Source: JACPVF01 sp964502095 (GTDB lineage: Bacteria > Chloroflexota > Anaerolineae > Anaerolineales > Villigracilaceae). From it: a stretch of DNA of 64,000 nucleotides. A program made the translations under genes and the position numbers. Numbering within the stretch: the first letter of the stretch is position 1; every line of letters begins with the position of its first letter. The notes under the pieces were generated by a model. It was not told the origin of the DNA and made no database searches. It saw only the letters and a program-made list of their open reading frames with translations. Below are positions 7,804 to 16,883 of the stretch, piece after piece. Location: NCBI GenBank assembly GCA_964502095.1, contig CAZCUF010000001.1, forward strand, positions 248,001 to 312,000, read 5' to 3'.

Positions 7804-9093
7804 TCATGGAATGCTGAAATTGAAGAACCACTGATCGCCGTCGTTGACATATTTGGAAGATTCGCCGATGACTTCGTAAAAAGATTGCCCCGGTTTGAGA
7901 TAAATAGGCAGGCCTGCATCGTTGACGATCAACAGCGGCTGGTCCATATCGGTGCGATACCAGCGGCCCGGATAGGCCAGCCCATCGCGGAATGCAAATG
8001 CCAGCCCCGAACCGACCGGATCAATATGATACACCTGATCGGCCGCATCGTATTGATTCGCAGTGGACGTGGAGACGAAGATCTCGATCAAATTATCTGT
8101 TGTGATCGGCAGGCCGGTGAGAGCATCGGTGAGAGGCAGATATGCCTGAGGCTGGTTGTTGAGCGTATCCACATCGTCTTCATAGCGGAAATATTTGTGC
8201 GCAACCGGGTCGTAATCCCAATAATTGTAGCTATAGGATGAATAATGTGTGTAAATACGCGCGGCCGTTTGCGTGGACGGTTGAAGCTGATCGCTAAAAA
8301 ACCCACTGCGCAGATTCTGGCGGCTGTTATCGGCCACATGTTTCTTCTCCACGCAGTCGGAGAAGCCTGTGGTATCGAAGAAATAATCGTTGTAGCCGCG
8401 CCCGCCGTCAAACGGCGGACAAACGCTCAAATCGGGAACGACGAGAAAAGGCGCAAAGTCGCTGTTAAAGAAATATTTTCGTTCGCGCGGATCGGAGAAT
8501 TTATAGACGAGGAAGGCATGATACATGCGCAGAATATGTTCATCGAAGAAGCGGCCCGAGCGCACCGGCCCGACGCGCGAGGCGTCCTTGCTGTAGAAGA
8601 TTCCGATAAAACGCGTCTCGCCCCATTCGGTATAGTATTCGTACACCACATCGGCCAGCGATAAACCGGATTGCGGACGAACGTAGCGCGGAAAGTTCCC
8701 AACCTTGATCGCCAGCGGACGACGATTCGCCAGCGCGGGATCGGGAAACGGCAGGCCGGTCAATGGATTATTAACACCCGAAATATCGTCACCAGAGCCA
8801 AGCGCGGGAGAAATCACCTGCGCGGGCAAAAGCGAGTTCTGCCCGGCCCTTACAGTGGGAACGGGTGTATACGTGGGCGGCGGTTCCGTAGCCGGCAAGG
8901 CCGGGCCGGAGAATAACGAATCGGTTGGCCCGGGTTTCGGTTGAAACGGTGTGGGAGTGGGGGCCGCCGAATCGTCCGCAAGCAGGTTCGAGCGGGGCTG
9001 TGATGCGCAGGACGCCGTCAACACCAGAAGAATGATCAGGCAAAAGATCGTCGAAGCGGACGAGTTCAAGCAGACGCTCGATCTTCGAAGCAT
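7804..9093 (-). CDS. DUF3048 (YerB-like) lipoprotein
   Basis: The protein is about 429 residues from the ATG at 9093. It begins with a lipoprotein signal peptide ending in LTASC, then a Pro/Thr-rich linker (PTPTPFQPKPGPT), then a DUF3048 domain of the YerB type. Typical segments are NPLTGLPFPDP, RRPLAIKVGNFPRYVRPQSGL and VGPVRSGRFFD. It should be anchored on the outer face of the cytoplasmic membrane; the biochemical role of the family is not known. The reading frame extends upstream to 9255 but that part is not signal-peptide-like, which decides the start. The gap 9094-9372 ahead of it is AT-rich and holds no gene. Confidence 0.87.
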   Translation of the reverse strand: MLRRSSVCLNSSASTIFCLIILLVLTASCASQPRSNLLADDSAAPTPTPFQPKPGPTDSLFSGPALPATEPPPTYTPVPTVRAGQNSLLPAQVISPALGSGDDISGVNNPLTGLPFPDPALANRRPLAIKVGNFPRYVRPQSGLSLADVVYEYYTEWGETRFIGIFYSKDASRVGPVRSGRFFDEHILRMYHAFLVYKFSDPRERKYFFNSDFAPFLVVPDLSVCPPFDGGRGYNDYFFDTTGFSDCVEKKHVADNSRQNLRSGFFSDQLQPSTQTAARIYTHYSSYSYNYWDYDPVAHKYFRYEDDVDTLNNQPQAYLPLTDALTGLPITTDNLIEIFVSTSTANQYDAADQVYHIDPVGSGLAFAFRDGLAYPGRWYRTDMDQPLLIVNDAGLPIYLKPGQSFYEVIGESSKYVNDGDQWFFNFSIP

Positions 9094-9372
9094 ATATCCG
9101 ATTCTACCAAATCCGTATGAGATGAGAATAATAGCCGTTCGGTAAAAAAGTTTTGCTCCGTTACAAAGAGCCTTAGCTGTGCGTAATAGGCGTTCTCCAA
9201 CGCGCAAATTGCGCAAGGGAGCGCAAAATATGCAAGGCTTTTTGAATTCTTGCAACAGATCAAAGAAGCTTCTTCATAGCTTCAGGTTTTATATGCCGAG
9301 AATTTTTTTGAATATCTACAGCATAACCATCCGCTGAAAACTATTCGCAAAACGGTTACAATATCTTATCCC

Positions 9373-10929
9373 ATGTTGATCGTTATTACGGTTTCGCTTC
9401 TATTCTTAACGGCGTTGACTTTGCTGGTCGTGCGTTTCTTCAGGCCGAATTTTCGTTTCTTCTGGCTGACGGCAACCGGCGGCGCGTTGCTGGCCTGGAT
9501 TAGTATCTGGCTTTGGCAGGTGCGCATGCCGCTCGAATTTCAATTATCACCCTGGCAACCCGCCAACCTGTTTTTTGATTTTCCGTCTTTCCTCGCCGAT
9601 GGGATTTCATGGCCACTGGCGCTCAGCCTCACGACGCTGGCTCTGGCTGTGATTCTCACTGCCACTGTGCGCGCGGAGTTGAACGACCCGTTTTCCTCCG
9701 CCGGCACACTGATTCTCACAGGTTTCGGCGTGCTGGCTGTCACTGCCAATAATCCGCTGACATTGGTCTTGGTGTGGGCCGCGATCGATATCTCCGAATT
9801 GATCATCCAATTGAGCCTCTTGAACGATTCCGCCGCCAGCGAACGTGTAGTGATTTCTTTTTCCACGCGAGTGGCAGGGATCGCTCTCGTGCTGTGGGCC
9901 AATATGGTCAGTGTTGCCAATCAAAGCCCAATGGATTTTCACTCGATTCCGCCACAAGCTGGTTTGTTCCTGTTACTCGGTTCAGCGTTGCGCCTCGGCG
10001 TCCTCCCTCTTCATTTGCCTTATCCTTCCGAATCCAGCCTGCGACGCGGCTCGGGCACCGCGTTACGGTTGATCGCGGCGGCCTCCAGCCTGATTTTATT
10101 GGCGCGCATTCCAGTTGAAAGTGTGCAATCAGTGTTCACGCCGTGGCTCCTGATTCTCACCGCGCTGGCAGGCCTGTACAGCGGATGGACCTGGTTGCGC
10201 GCTCCCGATGAATTGGCCGGACGCCCCTTCTGGTTGATCGGCATGGGCGCGCTCGCAGTAGCGGCCGCTCTGCGCGGCGATTCTGCCGGCGCGGTAGCCT
10301 GGAGTTGCGCGCTGGTACTGGCGGGCGGCGTAATCTTCCTCGCCTCGGTTCAACAAGTCTGGCTGAACCGCGCTCTGTTGATCGGCGCCTGGGGACTTTC
10401 CGCTTTGCCGTTTTCCCTCACTGCAGTCGGCTGGCTCAGCAATGTGGAAGGCTTCTGGCCGGTCTGGCCTTTTCTTCTCGCCGCGCAGGCCCTGTTGGTT
10501 GCCGGGTATGCTCGTCACGCACTGCGCCCGGGTACGCGCGAAAACTTCGAATCGCAACCCATCTGGTCGCGCAACGTGTATCCGACAGGCATCATAATTC
10601 TGCTTTCGACCATTCTCCTGCTTGGATTATTCGGCTGGGACGGAGCGCCCGCCATCGGACTCTGGCCGCTGGGGTTGGCCGCTTCTCTTCTGACCGTTGG
10701 CCTGGTCTGGGCTATTCCGCGTTTCCGCCTGCTGAATCCGATCCGCGCGCATTGGATACGCCCATCCGGTTCATGGCTGGATGCCATCTACCGCGGCTTG
10801 TGGGATCTTTATCGGCAGTTGGCGCGCCTCAGTCAATTGATCTCGGCCACGCTCGAAGGCGACGGCGGCATGATGTGGACGCTGTTGTTTCTGGCTTTAT
10901 TTATTTCTTTGATGACGCAGGCAAAGTGA
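9373..10929 (+). CDS. NuoL/M/N-like membrane protein, degenerate (first of three)
   Basis: This 518-residue protein is hydrophobic throughout, with about 14 predicted helices, and resembles antiporter-like subunits of complex I and Mrp/hydrogenase complexes. The best anchor is GSALRLGVLPLHLPYPSE (residues 203-220), aligning to the conserved helix-7 block of NuoL, where the usual lysine appears as Arg207 and the HxWLPDAH tail is lost. The helix-5 region reads VWAAIDISEL (134-143), so the normal Trp-Glu pair is changed. It heads a three-gene operon with a 1-base gap to the next gene. A TACAAT element ends 10 bases before the ATG. No other complex I genes are visible. Confidence 0.7.
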   Translation: MLIVITVSLLFLTALTLLVVRFFRPNFRFFWLTATGGALLAWISIWLWQVRMPLEFQLSPWQPANLFFDFPSFLADGISWPLALSLTTLALAVILTATVRAELNDPFSSAGTLILTGFGVLAVTANNPLTLVLVWAAIDISELIIQLSLLNDSAASERVVISFSTRVAGIALVLWANMVSVANQSPMDFHSIPPQAGLFLLLGSALRLGVLPLHLPYPSESSLRRGSGTALRLIAAASSLILLARIPVESVQSVFTPWLLILTALAGLYSGWTWLRAPDELAGRPFWLIGMGALAVAAALRGDSAGAVAWSCALVLAGGVIFLASVQQVWLNRALLIGAWGLSALPFSLTAVGWLSNVEGFWPVWPFLLAAQALLVAGYARHALRPGTRENFESQPIWSRNVYPTGIIILLSTILLLGLFGWDGAPAIGLWPLGLAASLLTVGLVWAIPRFRLLNPIRAHWIRPSGSWLDAIYRGLWDLYRQLARLSQLISATLEGDGGMMWTLLFLALFISLMTQAK

Positions 10930-10930
10930 C

Positions 10931-11530
10931 ATGATTGCAGATATCGTTTCCTGGATCGCGGTCGCTATTTTGGGCGCGGCGGTTGCCGGCTCGTTGATCG
11001 GCCGCGACTGGCGCATAAGTCTCGGCTTGCTGGCCGCGGCTTATACCGCCGCGGCCTGGCTGATCGCACAGCATTGGCCGGCTGGCATGGCCGCCGTTAA
11101 ACTCGTGACAGGTTGGATGGCGACCGCCGCGCTCGGCATGACTCGTCTCGCATTGCCGGAAGATACGGAAAAAGATATTCCCTGGCAGGAGGGAGTCCCA
11201 TTTCGGCTTTTTGCCGCCGCCGCGGCCATTCTGGTTTCGATCACAGCCGCGCCGCGCATTGAAGCATTTATGCCCGGTATCAGTGCGCCGGTGGTGATTG
11301 GCGGCCTTTTATTGATCAGCGCCGGTTTACTTCAACTTGGGCTAAACTCCCGGATTCTGCACGTGACGATTGGTTTACTGATGTTCCTGTGCGGATTCGA
11401 AATACTGTATTCGGTGGTCGAATCATCAATTCTCGTCACAGGCTTGCTTTCCATGGCCAATCTTGGGCTGGCCCTGGCAGGCTCCTACCTGCTGGCACAG
11501 TCTTTTACGGATGAGGAACAGCCCGCATGA
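10931..11530 (+). CDS. Small membrane subunit, possibly HyfE/NuoK-like
   Basis: This 199-residue membrane protein has about six hydrophobic segments. Its C-terminal half (residues about 115-190) has three closely spaced helices with a central FLCGFEILYSVVESS segment, reminiscent of NuoK/MrpC/HyfE subunits, which carry glutamates in these helices. The similarity is weak and rests on position between two NuoL/N-like genes. It starts 1 base after the previous stop and overlaps the next gene by 4 bases (ATGA), so the three subunits are probably made in fixed ratio. Confidence 0.6.
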   Translation: MIADIVSWIAVAILGAAVAGSLIGRDWRISLGLLAAAYTAAAWLIAQHWPAGMAAVKLVTGWMATAALGMTRLALPEDTEKDIPWQEGVPFRLFAAAAAILVSITAAPRIEAFMPGISAPVVIGGLLLISAGLLQLGLNSRILHVTIGLLMFLCGFEILYSVVESSILVTGLLSMANLGLALAGSYLLAQSFTDEEQPA

Positions 11531-12927
11531 GCGCGCCGCTATTATGGATCGGTTTGCCATTGATCGTGGCCGCATTGACCTTGTTAATTCAAGACGAAAA
11601 ATATATCTCGCTGGTTGGCGGCGTGACGGCTTTGGTCCTGTGCGGCATTGCATTGTTCGTCCCCATTGATACTGCTTTATTGATCGGGCCGATCTCGCTC
11701 AAAATTTCCGCCTCCTTCCAGGTGCTTGGCCGCAGTCTATCATTAAGCCCGGCGGCGGGTTCGCTCCTCGCCATCTTATACGGCCTCGCTTCTTTATGGC
11801 TCTTCGGAACACTGGCCGCGGGTGTGGCGCGGCGTCTCGTGCCATTTGGCCTGGCAACTATCGCGCTGTTGGTGGCTTCAATCGCTGTAAATCCGTTTTT
11901 GTTCGCGGGTATTTTGATCGAGGTCGCCGTTCTGCTGGTGGTGCCGTTGCTCTCGCCGCCGGGACAGGTTCCGGGTCGAGGCGTGGTGCGATTCCTTATC
12001 TATCAAACGCTGGCACTGCCGTTCATTCTGTTCGCGGGCTGGATGCTGGCCGGTGTGGAGGCCAGTCCCGGCGATCTGGCGCTGACGATTCAATCTGCCA
12101 CCATGCTGGGGCTTGGGTTCGCGTTTTTGCTGGCGGTCTTTCCGCTTTATAGCTGGATTCCTTTAATCGCGGAAGAGGCTTCGCCGTACACGGTGGGGTT
12201 TTTACTTTGGGCGTTTCCAACGGTCACAATCATCTTCGGCATGAGCTTTCTCGACCGTTATACCTGGTTGCGCACCTCGCCCGAGTTTATCAACGCACTA
12301 CAGATCGCTGGCGTATTGATGGTGGTGACAGGCGGCGTATGGGCGGCCTTTCAACGGCATCTTGGGCGGATGATGGCTTACGCGTCCATCGCCGAAACGG
12401 GTTTCGTCATCATGGCATTGAACGTTCAGCCCAGTTTGAATTCGGTGCAGGTTATTTTCCTGCACTTAATTCCGCGCGGGCTTGAATTGACGGTTTGGTC
12501 TCTGGCGCTGACCGTCATTCAACGCGAGACCGAATCTTTGCGCTTCAGTTCGCTTCAAGGTTTGGCCCGCACTTATCCGCTGGCCTCCATCGGTTTGCTG
12601 TTGGCAAATTTCTCCAGCGCCGGTTTTCCTCTGCTGGCGGGGTTTCCTCCGCGGCTGGCATTGTGGGAAGGCCTGGCGAGTCAGTCGTTGGGCATTGCCT
12701 TCTGGCTGTTGATCGGCCTGCTGGGCCTGATGGCCGGCGCGATTCGAACGCTGGCGGTGCTGGTGATGGCGCCGGAAGGTCAGGCCTGGGCGTTGAATGA
12801 AAACTGGATGCAGGGAGCCATGCTCGGGGTCGGCGTGATCGGGTTATTCCTCCTGGGGCTGTTCCCACAAATCACACAACCGTTCCTCGTTCACCTGCCG
12901 CAGATTTTCACGCATCTCGGCCAGTAG
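11527..12927 (+). CDS. NuoN/NuoM-like membrane protein, degenerate
   Basis: This 466-residue membrane protein has about 14 helices and resembles NuoN/NuoM/HyfF. The helix-5 glutamate is kept (Glu132 in GILIEVAVLL). The helix-7 block reads FAFLLAVFPLYSWIP (198-212), where family members have lysine near 201 and histidine near 208; here these are Leu and Tyr. The helix-8 block HLGRMMAYASIAETGF (about 281-296) keeps the AY(A/S)S pattern but has Gly where DxKR lysine is expected. Loss of these residues suggests altered or absent proton pumping. It ends the three-gene operon. Confidence 0.75.
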   Translation: MSAPLLWIGLPLIVAALTLLIQDEKYISLVGGVTALVLCGIALFVPIDTALLIGPISLKISASFQVLGRSLSLSPAAGSLLAILYGLASLWLFGTLAAGVARRLVPFGLATIALLVASIAVNPFLFAGILIEVAVLLVVPLLSPPGQVPGRGVVRFLIYQTLALPFILFAGWMLAGVEASPGDLALTIQSATMLGLGFAFLLAVFPLYSWIPLIAEEASPYTVGFLLWAFPTVTIIFGMSFLDRYTWLRTSPEFINALQIAGVLMVVTGGVWAAFQRHLGRMMAYASIAETGFVIMALNVQPSLNSVQVIFLHLIPRGLELTVWSLALTVIQRETESLRFSSLQGLARTYPLASIGLLLANFSSAGFPLLAGFPPRLALWEGLASQSLGIAFWLLIGLLGLMAGAIRTLAVLVMAPEGQAWALNENWMQGAMLGVGVIGLFLLGLFPQITQPFLVHLPQIFTHLGQ

Positions 12928-12967
12928 CGCGTGCTATAATTTTTTGAATTCCCTCGCTGGAGGAACC

Positions 12968-14170
12968 ATGGATTTCGAACAAATCGTAAAACGACTCGAG
13001 TGGCTGGACGCGGAACAACGCAAGAACAAAACAGCCATTACGGGCATGGAAGAGCGCCTGGCCGCGGTGAATACTACCGCGAACGCGGTCTCGAAACAGG
13101 TCAAGGGTTTGAGCAAGGAGGTTTCCGAAGCCTCCGGCTCGGGCGCGCGCATCGATCAGTTCAATCAGATGCTGGCGAAACAACGGGATGACTTCACCAA
13201 ATTAATCGAAGACCTGGAGAAGAAATATCAACTGCGCGAACGCGCAGCCGCCAAGCGGCATGCGGAAGAACTCAAGGAACTGCAAAGCGAACTGACCAAA
13301 CTGAAGAAAACGGCCGATCTCACCGAGGTCAAACGTGAGCTAAAAACGCGCGCCACTGAACAATTACGTCTCAGCGATGCCGTCAACCAGGTCCAACCGC
13401 AGATCGAGGAAGTAACGCGCGTGCACGAAGATATGAAAAACACTCAGCTGGCGCTGGATGAAAATCGCCGTCAGGATGTGAAGCGCGTGGCCGATATGCA
13501 AGGCGAATTATCCGCATTACGTAAACGCATAGACGAAGCGCGCGGCAAATTGGACATAAATTCGGATGGCATCCGCAATTTGGATAACCGGGTCAGTGAA
13601 CTGCTCACTTCCGAACTCGACCGGAAGACCGCGCAAACCGCCTTTTTGGAACAGCAGGCCCTGGCGCAGGTGGACCGCGACCGCGTGCTAAAAGAATGGC
13701 GCGAAAAATTCGATGATTTCAAACAGCAGACGCAAACGCTCGATACGCAGATCGCGAATCTCGATGAAACTCTGCGCACGGCCAAAAAGGCCCAGGACAC
13801 TTATACCGAACTGAACACCAAACTCGAACGACGCATCAGCGAAATCTCTGAAATGCAGCGTTTGGCTGAAGATCGCATGCGGCAGGAATGGGTCACCTTC
13901 AAGGCCGACGATCAGAAACGCTGGACGGGTTATTCCCTTTCACAGGATGAATCCCTGCGCGATTTACGCAAGGATATCGAACGTCTCGAAGAACGAACCA
14001 CTTCCCTGGAAGATGCGAGTCAGGTCGTGCAGGACTTGCTACACCAAACCACCGACACCACCGAAAAGCAACTTCAAGAATTGATGAACATTGCCCACGA
14101 ATGGATGACTGCTTACGAACGCATCATGGGCCATACCAAAAAAACCAAGACTGCGCGAACCGCGAAATAA
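12968..14170 (+). CDS. Long coiled-coil protein
   Basis: This protein of 400 residues is almost entirely charged and heptad-like, rich in Glu, Lys, Arg, Gln and Asp, with no membrane segment or signal peptide. Coiled coil probably runs from about residue 10 to 380, with a basic end (HTKKTKTARTAK). The start at 12968 is fixed by a GGAGG ribosome binding site 5 bases upstream. It could be a cytoplasmic structural or filament-forming protein; no family is recognised. SelB begins 3 bases after its stop, so the two are probably co-transcribed. Confidence 0.8.
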   Translation: MDFEQIVKRLEWLDAEQRKNKTAITGMEERLAAVNTTANAVSKQVKGLSKEVSEASGSGARIDQFNQMLAKQRDDFTKLIEDLEKKYQLRERAAAKRHAEELKELQSELTKLKKTADLTEVKRELKTRATEQLRLSDAVNQVQPQIEEVTRVHEDMKNTQLALDENRRQDVKRVADMQGELSALRKRIDEARGKLDINSDGIRNLDNRVSELLTSELDRKTAQTAFLEQQALAQVDRDRVLKEWREKFDDFKQQTQTLDTQIANLDETLRTAKKAQDTYTELNTKLERRISEISEMQRLAEDRMRQEWVTFKADDQKRWTGYSLSQDESLRDLRKDIERLEERTTSLEDASQVVQDLLHQTTDTTEKQLQELMNIAHEWMTAYERIMGHTKKTKTARTAK

Positions 14171-14173
14171 ATT

Positions 14174-16069
14174 ATGCGCGTCATCGGCACTGCCGGCCAT
14201 GTCGATCACGGCAAATCCACACTCATCGCCGCGTTGACGGGTGTGCATCCCGATCGCCTGAAAGAAGAACAGGCGCGCGAGATGACCATCGAACTCGGAT
14301 TCGGCTGGATGACTTTACCGAACGGCGAACAAGTGGGCATCGTGGATGTACCCGGCCACCGTGACTTCATCGAAAATATGCTGGCGGGCGTGGGCGGAAT
14401 CGACGCGGCCCTGCTGGTCGTCGCGGCGGACGAAGGGGTAATGCCGCAAACCCGCGAACATCTCGCCATTTTAGATTTACTGCAAATTTCCGCGGGCATC
14501 ATTGTTTTGACGAAAACCGACCTCGTTCCTGACTCAACCTGGCTTGCTCTCGTCGAAAAAGATATCCGCGCCGCTGTGACCGGAACCGTTATGCAGGATG
14601 CGCCGCTGGTGCAGGTCTCCGCCAAAAATAAAACCGGCCTTGATGCACTGACCTCGACGCTCCAATCCCTTCTCGCCGATCAACCCGCGCGCCCAAACCT
14701 TAACCGTCCGCGCCTGTCCATTGACCGCGTCTTCAGCATGAGCGGATACGGCACCGTAATCACCGGCACGCTTGGCGACGGCGCGCTCTCCATCGGCGAC
14801 GAGGTGGAAATTTTGCCCTCGGGTTTACGAGGACGCGTACGCGGCTTGCAGACACACGGAAAGAAAGAAGAACAGTCCCTGCCGGGTTCGCGTACTGCTG
14901 TCAACATCTCTGGTGTAAACGTGGAACAGATCCGCCGCGGCGATATGTTGATTCACCCGAATCAATATCAGGTCACGCGGCGCGCAGACGCGCGCTTCCG
15001 CCTGTTGAAAGACGCCTCCGCTCCGCTCAAGCATCACAGCGAAGTGAAATTCTTCATTGGCGCAACAGAAACCATCGCGATGTTGCGACTACTCGGCGCC
15101 GATGAACTCGCGCCCGGAGAAGAGGCCTGGATTCAACTCGAATTACGCGAGCCGGTGGTGGCTGTGCGCGGGGATCGTTACATCCTCCGCCGCCCCTCGC
15201 CGGGAGAAACGCTGGGCGGAGGTGTGATCGTTGATCCGCAACCTGCCAAACGCCATAAGCGTTTCGATGAAAACGTTCTGAACTCTCTTGCGGCCATGCT
15301 GGCAGGTTCGCCCGCGCAGATTTTGTTCGAGGCCGCGCTGTCGGTTCAGATCGCGCCGATCAAGGAAATGATATTGCGTTCGCGGCTGGATTCCCAATCG
15401 GCGCAAAGTGCGCTGAACGAATTACTGGACAGCGGCCAGTTGATCTTATTGGAGCCGGGTTTGTCAACTGTTTCAAGCGATTTGCTTGCGGCCGCACTGC
15501 CGTACTTCAACACCTTGCGCGGCCAGGCCCTGCAAATCGTGGAAGCCTATCACCAGAACTTTCCATTGCGGCGCGGCATTCCGCGCGAGGAGTTCAAAAG
15601 CCGCCTCAAACTCCCGGCGCGTGAATTCAATGCGCTCATCGCGCAGATGATCGAACAGGGAAGCATGATTCTGAACGAGAAAAGCCTTGCTCAGCCGGGG
15701 CACGCGGTCAGGTTCGATGACGGCCAGCAGGCCAGGGTCGAGACTCTGATGCGCAAGTTCGAGCAGAGTCCCTTTTCGCCGCCGAGCGTCAAAGATTGCC
15801 GGGCCGAAATCGGCGAGGATATTTTCAACGCGCTGGTCGAATCGGGTGAGCTTGTGCCCGTTTCAACGGAAGTCGTTTTCCGAAAAGGGGATTATGATTC
15901 AATGACCGCGCGCATCGTGGAAACGATTCGCCGCAACGGAAAGATCGCGCTGGCGGAAGTGCGCGACCTGTTCGGCACCAGCCGTAAGTACGCGCAAGCC
16001 CTGCTCGAACACTTGGACTCGGCGGGCGTGACGATGCGCGCTGGAGATTTCAGAAAATTGAAAAAATAA
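14174..16069 (+). CDS. selB: Selenocysteine-specific elongation factor SelB
   Basis: This 631-residue GTPase delivers Sec-tRNA to UGA codons by binding the SECIS hairpin in the mRNA. The G1 motif GHVDHGKS is at residues 8-15, G3 DVPGH at 58-62 and G4 TKTD at 113-116. Beta-barrel domains follow and the last 230 residues form the winged-helix repeats expected to bind the SECIS. Length and layout fit SelB (about 615 residues in E. coli) rather than EF-Tu (about 395). It lies directly after the coiled-coil gene. selA, selC and selD are not in the window. Two UGA-interrupted genes at 26823-27305 and 42993-43733 are plausible clients. Confidence 0.95.
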   Translation: MRVIGTAGHVDHGKSTLIAALTGVHPDRLKEEQAREMTIELGFGWMTLPNGEQVGIVDVPGHRDFIENMLAGVGGIDAALLVVAADEGVMPQTREHLAILDLLQISAGIIVLTKTDLVPDSTWLALVEKDIRAAVTGTVMQDAPLVQVSAKNKTGLDALTSTLQSLLADQPARPNLNRPRLSIDRVFSMSGYGTVITGTLGDGALSIGDEVEILPSGLRGRVRGLQTHGKKEEQSLPGSRTAVNISGVNVEQIRRGDMLIHPNQYQVTRRADARFRLLKDASAPLKHHSEVKFFIGATETIAMLRLLGADELAPGEEAWIQLELREPVVAVRGDRYILRRPSPGETLGGGVIVDPQPAKRHKRFDENVLNSLAAMLAGSPAQILFEAALSVQIAPIKEMILRSRLDSQSAQSALNELLDSGQLILLEPGLSTVSSDLLAAALPYFNTLRGQALQIVEAYHQNFPLRRGIPREEFKSRLKLPAREFNALIAQMIEQGSMILNEKSLAQPGHAVRFDDGQQARVETLMRKFEQSPFSPPSVKDCRAEIGEDIFNALVESGELVPVSTEVVFRKGDYDSMTARIVETIRRNGKIALAEVRDLFGTSRKYAQALLEHLDSAGVTMRAGDFRKLKK

Positions 16070-16087
16070 TTTCTACGCGGAGGAACC

Positions 16088-16756
16088 ATGTGCGGACGAT
16101 TTACCCTCACCGTTGACCCTGCCGAACTCAAAGACGCATTTGCCGATTTCACCTTTCCATCCAAATTTGCGCCGCGCTTCAATATTGCGCCAACCCAGCC
16201 CATCCTCGCCATTCCAAACGACGGCCAGCACAAAGCCGATTTCTTCGTGTGGGGCCTGATCCCAAGCTGGTCGAAAGACCCGGCCATCGGTCAGCGCCTG
16301 ATCAACGCGCGCGCCGAGACGCTGGCTGAGAAGCCGTCTTTCCGCGGCGGTTTCAAATACAAACGCTGTCTCATCCTCGCCGACGGTTTCTATGAATGGC
16401 AGGCCGTTCCCGGCACGAAAGCCAAAACGCCTCATTTCATCTTCCTCAAAGACCGCCAGCCTTTTGCCTTTGCAGGATTGTGGGACGAATGGCACAACCC
16501 GGGTGGAGATTCGATTCGTTCGGCGACCATCATCACCACCGAACCGAATGAATTAATGGCGACTCTGCACAATCGGATGCCCGTGATCCTGGATCCCAAA
16601 GATTATGAGCAATGGCTGGATTCCTCGCCTCGCGCGCCCGAAAGCCTGCTTCCGCTTCTCAGGCCCTTCCCCGCTGACAGGATGACCGCATACCCCGTTT
16701 CCACGCTGGTCAATGCGCCAGCTAACGATCGGCCTGAACTGGTCGTTCCAGCGTAA
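16088..16756 (+). CDS. SRAP domain protein (YedK/HMCES-like)
   Basis: This 222-residue SOS response-associated peptidase crosslinks to abasic sites in single-stranded DNA and protects them. The catalytic Cys2 follows the initiator Met (MCGRFTL), the NAR..E motif is at residues 73-77 (NARAE), and the active-site histidine is His161 in HNRMPV. All key residues are present and the length is normal. It starts 18 bases after selB with a GGAGG ribosome binding site, so it may share that transcript. The family usually needs removal of Met1 to expose Cys2. Confidence 0.95.
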   Translation: MCGRFTLTVDPAELKDAFADFTFPSKFAPRFNIAPTQPILAIPNDGQHKADFFVWGLIPSWSKDPAIGQRLINARAETLAEKPSFRGGFKYKRCLILADGFYEWQAVPGTKAKTPHFIFLKDRQPFAFAGLWDEWHNPGGDSIRSATIITTEPNELMATLHNRMPVILDPKDYEQWLDSSPRAPESLLPLLRPFPADRMTAYPVSTLVNAPANDRPELVVPA

Positions 16757-16830
16757 TCATCCCTGTTGCGTCAATTCATATTTCAGGAAAATTCTTCGCC
16801 CAGCGGGTTAAGGTAATATGAGCGCCCTGC

Positions 16831-16860
16831 TTGACGTCTCTGTTTGCGCCCTGTTATGAT
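16831..16860 (+). promoter_or_regulatory. Sigma70-type promoter for the LysM-M23 gene
   Basis: A TTGACG element (16831-16836) is followed after 18 bases by TATGAT (16855-16860), with an extended TG one base before the -10. Transcription should start near 16867, about 17 bases before the ATG of the peptidase gene. Confidence 0.7.
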
Positions 16861-16883
16861 GACTCGCTGAAAGCTTTGTTTAT

